Below are positions 24,199 through 31,940 of a DNA stretch of 54,733 bases, piece after piece. This stretch comes from JBBSQE01 sp038258095. GTDB taxonomy: Bacteria > Actinomycetota > Thermoleophilia > Solirubrobacterales > 70-9. The notes under the pieces are model-generated. The model worked only from the letters and a program-made list of their open reading frames with translations. It was not told the origin of the DNA and made no database searches. The stretch is from contig JBBSQE010000001.1 of the NCBI GenBank assembly GCA_038258095.1, forward strand, positions 1-54,733. The letters run 5' to 3'. A program made the position numbers and the translations under genes. Position 1 is the first letter of the stretch; every line of letters starts with the position of its first letter.

Positions 24199-26094
24199 AT
24201 GTGCGGGATAGCTGGTCAGGTCCGGGGCGATGGTCGACCCGTGGCCAGAGAGACGATCGAGAAGATGTGCTCCGCGATGCGGCATAGGGGCCCGGACTCG
24301 CGAGGGCTCCATCTCGACGGCCCGGCTTCGATCGCCATCCAGCGGCTGCGTGTGATCGACCTCGCGACCGGGGATCAGCCGATCTACAACGAGGACCGGA
24401 GCATCGCGGTCGTCCTCAATGGTGAGATCTACAACTTCCGGGAACTGCGCGAGAGGCTCACGCGGGCCGGGCACAAATTCCGCACCGAGGGCGATACCGA
24501 GGTGATCGTGCACCTATACGAGGATCTGGGTGACGCGTGCGTCAAGGAGCTGCACGGGATGTTCGCGTTCGCGCTCTGGGAGTCCAAGCGCGGGCGCCTG
24601 CTGCTTGCCAGGGACCGCGTCGGCAAGAAGCCTCTGCTCTACTCACAGCGGGGCGGCTGCCTCAGCTTCGCGTCGGAGATGAGTGCCCTGACCGCCGATC
24701 CCGAGGTGCCCCGTGATGTTGATCTGAATGCCGTCGACGCCTACCTGGGGGCAGGGTACGTCCCTCACCCGGATTCCATCTTTCGGGGAGTTCGCAAGCT
24801 CCCCCCCGGTTCCGTGCTGAGCTGGGAGGACGACAGAACGGAGGTCAACCGATACTGGCGGCTGAATTACGGAACGAAGCCGACGATCGGCTCTGCGCCC
24901 GAGGTTCACGAGGAGATACGGGAGCAGCTCACCCGAGCGGTCGAGCGCCGGATGATCGCGGATGTTCCCCTCGGCGCATTCCTGTCCGGAGGGATCGACT
25001 CCGGCGCGGTCGTGGCGGCAATGGCCCGCACGAGCGCGGCACCCGTGAAAACGTTCTCGATCGGCTTCGAGAACGCCGAGCACAGTGAGTTGCCGCGCGC
25101 CCGGCTGATCGCTGAGCGCTATGGAACCGACCACCACGAGTTCATCCTCAAACCGGACGCTTTACTGGTGTTGCCGTCGGTGGTGCGCCACTACGGTGAG
25201 CCCTTCGCCGACACCTCGGCGGTACCGAGCTTCTACGTGTCGAAGATCGCCGCCGAGCACGTGACCGTGGCGCTGAACGGGGACGGAGGAGATGAGAGCT
25301 TCGCCGGCTATCACCGATACCGGGCGCAGGCTCGAGCATCACGACTCGACTTCGTGCCGCGGCCCCTGCGGCGCCTTGCGGGAAGGGCGCTCCCCACGGC
25401 CGGAGGCGCGACGTCGATGCAACGTGCTCGGAGATTCGCCCAGCTCGTCGCCGCTAGCCCGGATAGGCGTCACGAGCAGCTGATGTCCGCGATTTCCTTC
25501 GAAACCAGAGCGGCTCTCTACTCCAACGATTTCCAGGCGGCCACAGGCCTACCTCGGCATGCGGAGGCGATCGAAGGCTCCTGGCGCGCGGCCACCGGGC
25601 CAGACCTCACGGGCCGGCTTCTGGAGGTCGACTTCAATACCTATCTCCCGGACGACCTGTGCGCGAAGATCGACATCGCCACGATGGCCCACTCGCTCGA
25701 GGCACGCTCCCCGTTCCTGGATCACGAGCTGCTGGAGTTCGCGGCGTCCCTGCCCTCGGAGATGAAGATGCACGGAGGGGAATCGAAGGTGGCCCTTCGA
25801 ATGGCGCTCCGGGACTGGCTTCCATCGGAGGTCCTGGACGGCCCCAAGCGGGGCTTTGGCATGCCGTCCGCGTCGGATTGGCTCCGAGGCGAACTGCGGC
25901 AACCCGTGACCGAGATCCTTCTCGATCCTGTGTCGCTCGGCCGTGGATACTTTTCGGAGGCCGCGCTCAGCGGTCTGCTGGCAGACCACGTGAGCAGGCG
26001 CCACGACCGCGGGCAGGAGCTCTGGACGTTGACCATGCTGGAGCTGTGGCACCGCGAGTTCGTGGACGGCGTCGCAGCCCCCGCATCGCTCTAG
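24199..26094 (+). CDS. asnB: Asparagine synthetase-type amidotransferase (glutamine-hydrolysing)
   Basis: A 631-residue class II glutamine amidotransferase plus synthetase. Cys2 after the initiator Met is the glutaminase nucleophile (MCGIAGQ); RLRVIDL (50-56) and LNGEIYNF (73-80) line the glutamine site. The synthetase half has the ATP-pyrophosphate loop SGGIDSG (263-269) and LNGDGGDESFAGY. It could make asparagine, but its place in a polysaccharide locus fits the AsnB-like enzymes that amidate sugar carboxyl groups in such clusters. The ATG at 24199 is fixed by Cys2. It ends 2 bases before the stop of the convergent beta-helix gene. Confidence 0.9.
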   Translation: MCGIAGQVRGDGRPVARETIEKMCSAMRHRGPDSRGLHLDGPASIAIQRLRVIDLATGDQPIYNEDRSIAVVLNGEIYNFRELRERLTRAGHKFRTEGDTEVIVHLYEDLGDACVKELHGMFAFALWESKRGRLLLARDRVGKKPLLYSQRGGCLSFASEMSALTADPEVPRDVDLNAVDAYLGAGYVPHPDSIFRGVRKLPPGSVLSWEDDRTEVNRYWRLNYGTKPTIGSAPEVHEEIREQLTRAVERRMIADVPLGAFLSGGIDSGAVVAAMARTSAAPVKTFSIGFENAEHSELPRARLIAERYGTDHHEFILKPDALLVLPSVVRHYGEPFADTSAVPSFYVSKIAAEHVTVALNGDGGDESFAGYHRYRAQARASRLDFVPRPLRRLAGRALPTAGGATSMQRARRFAQLVAASPDRRHEQLMSAISFETRAALYSNDFQAATGLPRHAEAIEGSWRAATGPDLTGRLLEVDFNTYLPDDLCAKIDIATMAHSLEARSPFLDHELLEFAASLPSEMKMHGGESKVALRMALRDWLPSEVLDGPKRGFGMPSASDWLRGELRQPVTEILLDPVSLGRGYFSEAALSGLLADHVSRRHDRGQELWTLTMLELWHREFVDGVAAPASL

Positions 26095-26096
26095 CT

Positions 26097-27446
26097 CTAG
26101 CGGGAGAGTCGGACCGAGACGGAGCGGGACTTGCCGATGCCCGGGGCGACGGCGCGGATCCTGACTCTGGAGGCACTCGAGGAAACGCGGAGCCGCGTAC
26201 GAAGCTTGAAGCCACCGCCTCGGCGGACGTGGGTGCTCCTCAGCCTGTGCCAGGACCCGTGCGCCAGCACCAGGAACTTGACCCGGCGGGGAGTCCTGCC
26301 GTTGCGCTTGTTGCGCCTGACCTTCCCGAAGAGAACCACCGGGGGGTTGTTCGTGACAGCGGCCTGTGCCTTCTGAAGGGTGATCGGCGTGGGGCTGGCA
26401 GCTTGGTCGGACAGGTCGCCGTTGAGAGCGCGCGCGCAGGGCCCGCCGGTGACCGTCAGGTCTCCCGCGGCTCGGTTCTTGAACTGAGGGGCAGCGATGA
26501 AGTTGCCATCCGTAGTGAAACCCTCGGCTCCCTCGCTGCGTGGGAGGACTCCCCCATCCTGGTCGTAGTAGCCACTGCTGGTGCCGTTGGAGCTGAAGAT
26601 GCAGTTCTCCCGAAAGATGTTCGAAGAGCCTACGACCGAGTTCGGCCAGCTCGCCTCGATGTTCCACCGGAGCTTCGAGTTGCTGATCACGTTGCCCCTG
26701 ATCACGTTTCCGGATGCGGCGGTGTTGCCGTCGCCGCCGATGGCAACGCCCTCGCCGTTGCCGTCGATGACGTTGCCGGTGACCACTGAGCCCCGAGCAT
26801 CGGGGTAGAGCTGGATTCCCCGGTCCGTGTTGTCGTAGATGAAGTTGTTCCGGATGATCGTGCCGTCGGCCTGCCCAACATAGATGCCGTGCTCCATGTT
26901 GTTCGAGGGCAGCTCGCCGCAGTCGTGAATCCGGCTGTCCTGGATGATCGTGTGGATGGCACGTCCGTAGTCGGCGTCACCGATCTTGAAGCAGATGTCG
27001 GTGTGGTAATTGGTCACGTCGAGGCCGGTGAAGACGACGTTGGCCGCGTTGGTGGTCGGGCTCGGAAGGTGGCGGGCGTTGCGGCCGTCGAGCATCAGGT
27101 CGGACATCGTGACCCCGTTGCCGGCCACCCAGATCCGCCCCTTGATCGTGGCCGTTTCCCCCGGGTAGCTCGTCACCGTCACCCCGGGAGTCGAGATCTT
27201 CAGCTCGGGCTGGCTGTAGGTCCCCGCGCGGAAGCAGCCCGTCTGACCACTGGGGAGGCGTTCGAGGAGAGCGTCGGCGGTGCGGAGCGGGGCCTCGGCG
27301 GAACCCTGCGCGCTGTCATTTCCACCCGGGGCGGCCACCACGTCGCAGATTGTCGAGGCACTTGCTCCGGCAGTCCCCAAGAGTGAAACGAGACCGACCG
27401 CGAGTGCGGTGACGATGCCTACGGTGATGGTGGAGTTCGTCTTCAT
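26097..27446 (-). CDS. Secreted right-handed beta-helix protein
   Basis: A 449-residue exported protein. The signal peptide covers about 1-30. A parallel beta-helix follows (about 60-340), with repeated Asn-Gly-rich rungs (GTIIRNNFIYDNTDRGIQLY; VTGNVIDGNGEGVAIGG) typical of pectate-lyase/carbohydrate-lyase or mannuronan-epimerase-like folds. A basic C-terminal domain (about 370-449) is very rich in Arg and Lys and could bind acidic polymer or the wall. It is the last gene after the glycan operon, 88 bases beyond it. A role in cutting or modifying the polymer is an inference from context. Confidence 0.82.
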   Translation of the reverse strand: MKTNSTITVGIVTALAVGLVSLLGTAGASASTICDVVAAPGGNDSAQGSAEAPLRTADALLERLPSGQTGCFRAGTYSQPELKISTPGVTVTSYPGETATIKGRIWVAGNGVTMSDLMLDGRNARHLPSPTTNAANVVFTGLDVTNYHTDICFKIGDADYGRAIHTIIQDSRIHDCGELPSNNMEHGIYVGQADGTIIRNNFIYDNTDRGIQLYPDARGSVVTGNVIDGNGEGVAIGGDGNTAASGNVIRGNVISNSKLRWNIEASWPNSVVGSSNIFRENCIFSSNGTSSGYYDQDGGVLPRSEGAEGFTTDGNFIAAPQFKNRAAGDLTVTGGPCARALNGDLSDQAASPTPITLQKAQAAVTNNPPVVLFGKVRRNKRNGRTPRRVKFLVLAHGSWHRLRSTHVRRGGGFKLRTRLRVSSSASRVRIRAVAPGIGKSRSVSVRLSR

Positions 27447-27494
27447 CTACGAACCACGGATCGACCGCGAGAAGCACGTCCCCGCAAACTTTGT

Positions 27495-27516
27495 CCCAAC
27501 CTGGACTTATGTTGGG
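27495..27516 (-). terminator. Weak hairpin after the glycosyltransferase gene
   Basis: CCCAAC (27495-27500) pairs with GTTGGG (27511-27516) around a 10-base loop, 18 bases beyond the stop of the glycosyltransferase gene on the minus strand. A clear U-run is lacking. It may partly separate the beta-helix gene from the operon upstream. Confidence 0.3.
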
Positions 27517-27534
27517 GCCCCGCCCCTGGTCACC

Positions 27535-28671
27535 TCAGGATCGGTTCTCAAGAGCCCGGACGGCGTCGGCCCAGTGATCGCCGACAGCGTCCGGGCCGTG
27601 CTCCTCCAGGACGTAACGACGGCCGTTGTGGCCCATCTGGCGTCGCGCGGAGGGGTCGCCCCAGATCTGCCGGGCTCCGCGCACGAAGTCGTCGAAATCG
27701 CCGTTCGCCGCCACGCCACATCTGCGGGCACCCACGACACCATCGGGGTCGAACCCGAACGTGACCACAGGCCTACCCCGCATCCATGCTTCGAGAAAGA
27801 CGTTCGGCATGCCCTCGAACTCCGACGTCAGGACGACGGCGGCCGACCGATCGATCAGGTCCATCAGTTCGCCCCGAGGCCTCGGCTGAAGCAACTCGAC
27901 GTTCTCCAACTCCCCCGCCTCGGTGTCCACCGCGGCGCTGAGCGCCGGCGGCGTTTCGCTCGTCTCCACTCCGATCATCCAGAACTTCGCCTCGGGCATC
28001 TGTCGGGCGAGCTCGAGGAACTTCAGGGGTCGCTTGTAGTCCACGAGCCGGCCGACCCAGAGAAATGCCTCACCGTCTCGCTCGGAGACCTCGGCCGGCT
28101 CGGCGAAGCTTCGTATGACCGAGACATCGCGCCCGGGAAAGTTCGCGAGCGCCACGCGGCGCTGCTGGTCCGTCTGGGTCACGATCAGGTTGGCGCTTCC
28201 GATCGCCCTCCCGTAGGCGAGGGCACCCAGGCGACTCGCGTTTCTTCGTGCGGGCATGAAGTCGATGTCGTTGGAGCCAGACATCAGAACCGCCCGCTTG
28301 CGCAGACGGGCGAAGATCGCACCGACGATCAGTTGCAACCCGTAGCCGCGCAATATGTACACATCCGCGTCGGCCTCAGCCATGGCGCGCCAGATCTCGC
28401 GTCCTTCCCGAAGCTTCGACAGGGACCCCCCGTGTCCGGCGTAGGCGCCGCGTTGCACGATGTCAAGTCCGTCGAACGTCTCGACCGGGTCGGAGACCGG
28501 GTAGGAGATATGAGCGACGCTCAGGCCCCGTCCGGCCAACCCGGCCGCCAGTTGGGTCGTCTGGAACTCTGCGCCCCCACCTCCCTTGTCGGGTGTGACG
28601 CGAGCGTTGTCGTAGAAAGCGTTGGCCGACGGCGCATAGATCGCCGCGTCGCGCTCAGTCTGGGTGCGCAT
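27535..28671 (-). CDS. Glycosyltransferase, GT4 family
   Basis: A 378-residue GT-B retaining glycosyltransferase. The N-terminal half has a Gly-rich start (PDKGGGGAEFQTTQLAAGL), and the C-terminal half has FLWVGRLVDYKRP and the sugar-nucleotide-binding E-x7-E motif in SEFEGMPNVFLEAWMRG. It adds a sugar to a lipid-linked intermediate on the cytoplasmic side; donor and acceptor are unknown. The ATG at 28671 lies 17 bases inside the end of the epimerase gene; upstream residues in this frame are not coding-like. It is the last glycosyltransferase gene of the minus-strand operon. Confidence 0.88.
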   Translation of the reverse strand: MRTQTERDAAIYAPSANAFYDNARVTPDKGGGGAEFQTTQLAAGLAGRGLSVAHISYPVSDPVETFDGLDIVQRGAYAGHGGSLSKLREGREIWRAMAEADADVYILRGYGLQLIVGAIFARLRKRAVLMSGSNDIDFMPARRNASRLGALAYGRAIGSANLIVTQTDQQRRVALANFPGRDVSVIRSFAEPAEVSERDGEAFLWVGRLVDYKRPLKFLELARQMPEAKFWMIGVETSETPPALSAAVDTEAGELENVELLQPRPRGELMDLIDRSAAVVLTSEFEGMPNVFLEAWMRGRPVVTFGFDPDGVVGARRCGVAANGDFDDFVRGARQIWGDPSARRQMGHNGRRYVLEEHGPDAVGDHWADAVRALENRS

Positions 28672-29605
28672 CGAGCTGACGGCGTATGCCCTCGGTGAGA
28701 CTGACGGCAGGCGAGTACCCGAGGTCAGCGCGCGCCCGACTCGTATCGGCGCCCGTCTTCCTCGCGTCGCCGGGCACGGCATCCCTGTGCTCGCGCCGGA
28801 TCTCTCGCCCGATCAGGTCCTCGAGGATCTCCAGAACGTCGAGCACCGTTGCCTCCGTCCCTCCTGCAACGTTGTAGACGGCGCCCGGATGCCCGCGCTC
28901 TGCGGCGGCGAGCGTGGCGGCCACGCAGTCCGACACATAGGTGAAGTCCCGGACCTGCTCGCCATCCCCGTAAACCGAGATCGATTTGTCCTCCGCGGAG
29001 GCCTCGATGAATCGGCAGAACGCCATGTCGGGACGTTGCCGAGGACCGAAGATCGTGAAGTACCGCAGGGCGACGGTGGGTACCTCGAAGGCCGCTTGGT
29101 AGAGCATGGCGAGATGCTCGGCCGCGAGCTTCGTGACGCCGTAGGGCGACACCGGCCGCGGCAGGTCGCGTTCCCCCGTGGGGTAGCTCTCGGCATTGCC
29201 ATAGACGGATGACGATGACGCGATGACGAACTTCCGAAGGGACGCACCCTTGGCGGCTTCGAGCAGCCGCTGAGTGGCTTGGACGTTCTCTCGGGTGTAG
29301 ACGTCGAACTGCTCGCCCCAGCTGGCTCGGACGCCGGGCTGTCCCGCGAGGTGGAACACGACCTCGACGTCCCCCATGAGTGACCCGAGGTCTGCTTCCA
29401 CGAGGTTCTCTTCGATCAGCTCGAAAGACCCGTTGCTCACCAGCAGGTCCGCGTTGCGCCGCTTGCGGCTGACGTCGTAGTAGTCCGTGAAGCAGTCGAT
29501 GCCGACGACCTCGTGTCCGCCGGCCAACAGCTCTTCGCTCAGGTGGGATCCGATGAACCCGGCTGCCCCGGTGACCATCACTCGCATGTGGCGCACTCCT
29601 GTCAT
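28655..29605 (-). CDS. NAD-dependent nucleotide-sugar epimerase (UDP-glucuronate 4-epimerase-like)
   Basis: A 316-residue short-chain dehydrogenase of the extended type. It has the NAD-binding VTGAAGFIGSH (11-21), a DCFTDYYDVSRKRRN segment (37-51) typical of UDP-glucuronate 4-epimerases and related decarboxylases, and the catalytic Ser near 132 with Tyr155-x3-Lys159 (YGVTK). It prepares a UDP-sugar for the cluster; the exact substrate is inferred. The ATG at 29605 overlaps the upstream glycosyltransferase stop as ATGA; an inner ATG at 29587 is possible but lacks that coupling. The end overlaps the next gene by 17 bases. Confidence 0.88.
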   Translation of the reverse strand: MTGVRHMRVMVTGAAGFIGSHLSEELLAGGHEVVGIDCFTDYYDVSRKRRNADLLVSNGSFELIEENLVEADLGSLMGDVEVVFHLAGQPGVRASWGEQFDVYTRENVQATQRLLEAAKGASLRKFVIASSSSVYGNAESYPTGERDLPRPVSPYGVTKLAAEHLAMLYQAAFEVPTVALRYFTIFGPRQRPDMAFCRFIEASAEDKSISVYGDGEQVRDFTYVSDCVAATLAAAERGHPGAVYNVAGGTEATVLDVLEILEDLIGREIRREHRDAVPGDARKTGADTSRARADLGYSPAVSLTEGIRRQLDAHPD

Positions 29606-30738
29606 GGGCGGATTCCTTCCGGGAGGACTCGTCGCATCGTTTGCTCGTAATCGTCGAACAGCCTCTGGGTGGAGACGTCGAGGTCGAGGTTGGCACCGAT
29701 CCAGGCTCGGGCCTCTGCGCATTGCGCGCGCACCAGCGCGGGGTCACGCTCGACCATCTCGCGTAGGGCTGCGGCCAGCCCCGGGCCGGTGCGAGGCGCG
29801 ATCACGCACGCGTCGAGCTCGTCCGCGAGGTAACGGTGGCCGGGCAGGTCGCTGGCCACCACCGGCATGCCGCTCACGAGCGCCTCGATCACAGCGAAGG
29901 GCATTCCCTCGCCACGGCTCGGTGCGACGAACAGGTCCGCGGCGCCGAACATCTCACGGACATCGGGGATGGGGCCGACGACCGCGGCGTTTCGTTCCAG
30001 TCCGAGGCGCGCCACGTTCTCCCGTCCTTCGTCCCCCGCCTGATTGAGCAGCGCGAAGAAATTCATGCCGTCGCCCACTAGTTCGTCCATTGCTTCGAGG
30101 AGGATGTCTCCCCCCTTCAACAACCAGTCCCTGCCGAACATCAGAACGGCGCGGGACCCCTCGGGAACGCCGAGCGCCGCCCTACGGGCTGCCCGGTCTT
30201 CCTCCCGGGGCTCCGGAAAGAGGTCCAGGCTGATCGGGCTTGGGAACACCGAGATCCGCTCCGAGCGACCGAAGCGCTTCACGAGGCCGTCCGCGATGTT
30301 CGAGGACGGGCAGAGGATCCGGTCGACGCTGCGCGCCACCAGAGACATCTTGATGGCGTTCGAGGCGATCGTGATCGGGGAGTCCGAAAGAACGGTGTGG
30401 ATGTGCCAATACAGGACCGCGTGTTCTTTCCGGCGCACCGCAAGTGCGGTCGGCGTGTCGAAGGTCGTGAAATGGGCATGAAGGATCGTCGGCTCCTGGT
30501 CATCCGCCAGCATCGCCCGGACCTGGCGCGTCAGGCTGATCGGAGATCCCGAGACGAAGCTCACGGGAATTCCCTCGTCCTCGAACATGCTCATCCAGGT
30601 CCTGCCACGCGCCGCCTCGGGGAACACAGCCTCGGCCTTCCAACCCCGCGAGATGGCCTCGCTCAGGACACTTCTCAGAAAAGGCAGATAGGACCCGCCG
30701 TGTTCAGGGGTGTACTCGGTCAGGTGAATGAGCCTCAT
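29602..30738 (-). CDS. Glycosyltransferase, GT4 family
   Basis: A 378-residue GT-B glycosyltransferase. The N-terminal domain begins MRLIHLTEYTPEHGGSYLPF and contains a HAHFTTFD loop. The C-terminal domain has VLMFGRDWLLKGG and the E-x7-E donor site in SRGEGMPFAVIEALVSG. It is coupled at both ends through ATGA overlaps (with the upstream glycosyltransferase at 30735-30738 and the downstream epimerase at 29602-29605). The sugar and linkage are unknown. Confidence 0.9.
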   Translation of the reverse strand: MRLIHLTEYTPEHGGSYLPFLRSVLSEAISRGWKAEAVFPEAARGRTWMSMFEDEGIPVSFVSGSPISLTRQVRAMLADDQEPTILHAHFTTFDTPTALAVRRKEHAVLYWHIHTVLSDSPITIASNAIKMSLVARSVDRILCPSSNIADGLVKRFGRSERISVFPSPISLDLFPEPREEDRAARRAALGVPEGSRAVLMFGRDWLLKGGDILLEAMDELVGDGMNFFALLNQAGDEGRENVARLGLERNAAVVGPIPDVREMFGAADLFVAPSRGEGMPFAVIEALVSGMPVVASDLPGHRYLADELDACVIAPRTGPGLAAALREMVERDPALVRAQCAEARAWIGANLDLDVSTQRLFDDYEQTMRRVLPEGIRP

Positions 30739-31940
30739 GCGTTCACTCTCTCGAACATGGCCACCAGCCGGTCGGCGGAACGGGCGATGTCGAATTCGGC
30801 CTCGATGAGTTCGCGTCCCTTCACCAGGTCGATCTCATCGGCTGCATCGAGAGCTCGCTGAAGGGCTGTTTGAAGGCTCCCAGCATCGCCCGGTGTCGCC
30901 AGCAGACCGGTCTCGCCGTCGACAATGAGCTCGGGGATCCCGGACATACGTGAGGCGATTGTGACCAATCCGCATGCCATTGCCTCCATCAGAGCAACCG
31001 GAATGCCCTCCATGTCGCCGTTGGGAAGAACGACGCTGGGTAGCACGAACAGGTCAGACGCAGCCAATGCATCGGCCACGACCGGCTCGGTCAGAGCTCC
31101 CAGAAACGTGATCCGGTCGTCCAGCCCGAGACTGGCTGCCTCGCGCTCCAGCTCTTCTCGCAGGGGTCCGTCCCCCGCCAAGCTGACCTCGATACGACCG
31201 ATGGCCCCCGCCCCCTCCGCCAAGGCGGCAAGAAGGACCTCGTGCCCCTTCGACTCCCGGAGGGCCCCGACGCAGAGCGCACGCACCGGCCCGCTCGAAG
31301 CCGGGCGGCGCGGAGCGAACGGGTAGCGCGCCGGCTCGACGCCGCAATGCACGACCTCTATCGGCGTCTCGGATGCCCGGCACTTCTCCTGGATGAAGCG
31401 GCGGTTGTGCTCAGAGATGGCCACCACGAAGCTCGCATCATCCACCTTCTCCTCCAGCATCCACTGATGGATGAAGATGTCATGGGCGTGTGCGGTGAAG
31501 CTGTAGCTGACACCGGCGAGGCGGCCACAGATCCACGCGCAGAGAGCTGGATACGTCGCGAAATGGGCATGAACATGGTCTATCCCGAGCTCGGAGACGG
31601 TTCTCGCGTGCCGGGCGGCCAGAGGGACGACCGCCAGGGAACGGATCGCGACGGACGGGCGGCGGGCGTTGCTCGTGAGAATGGTCAGCAGGATGCCGAT
31701 CAGGGCGGTCGGACGGTGCACGACCCACCACCGCAGGGCGCTGATGGAATCGACTCCGCCGGGCCGTCGCAGACGGTCGATCCACGGGGCAGCTTCGGGG
31801 TGCACCGTGGAGTCGGTGGCGCGAAAGAGCGAGAGGAGCTCGACCGGCTCCGGCATCAAGTCGGCGACCGCGTTCAGCTCGCGAAGCACGAAGGTCTCGG
31901 ACGCCGCCGGGAATCGCGAGACGCAGTAGGCAACCTTCAT
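30735..31940 (-). CDS. Glycosyltransferase, GT4 family
   Basis: A 401-residue GT-B glycosyltransferase of the colanic-acid/exopolysaccharide type: N-terminal YCVSRFPAASETFVLREL, HAHFATYPA and FTAHAHDIF, then C-terminal LCVGALRESKGHEVLLAAL and the donor site in GDMEGIPVALMEAMACG. The pattern with SETFVLREL and TAHAHDIF is typical of WcaL/AmsK-like enzymes. It overlaps its neighbours by ATGA on both sides. The acceptor and donor cannot be deduced. Confidence 0.91.
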   Translation of the reverse strand: MKVAYCVSRFPAASETFVLRELNAVADLMPEPVELLSLFRATDSTVHPEAAPWIDRLRRPGGVDSISALRWWVVHRPTALIGILLTILTSNARRPSVAIRSLAVVPLAARHARTVSELGIDHVHAHFATYPALCAWICGRLAGVSYSFTAHAHDIFIHQWMLEEKVDDASFVVAISEHNRRFIQEKCRASETPIEVVHCGVEPARYPFAPRRPASSGPVRALCVGALRESKGHEVLLAALAEGAGAIGRIEVSLAGDGPLREELEREAASLGLDDRITFLGALTEPVVADALAASDLFVLPSVVLPNGDMEGIPVALMEAMACGLVTIASRMSGIPELIVDGETGLLATPGDAGSLQTALQRALDAADEIDLVKGRELIEAEFDIARSADRLVAMFERVNA

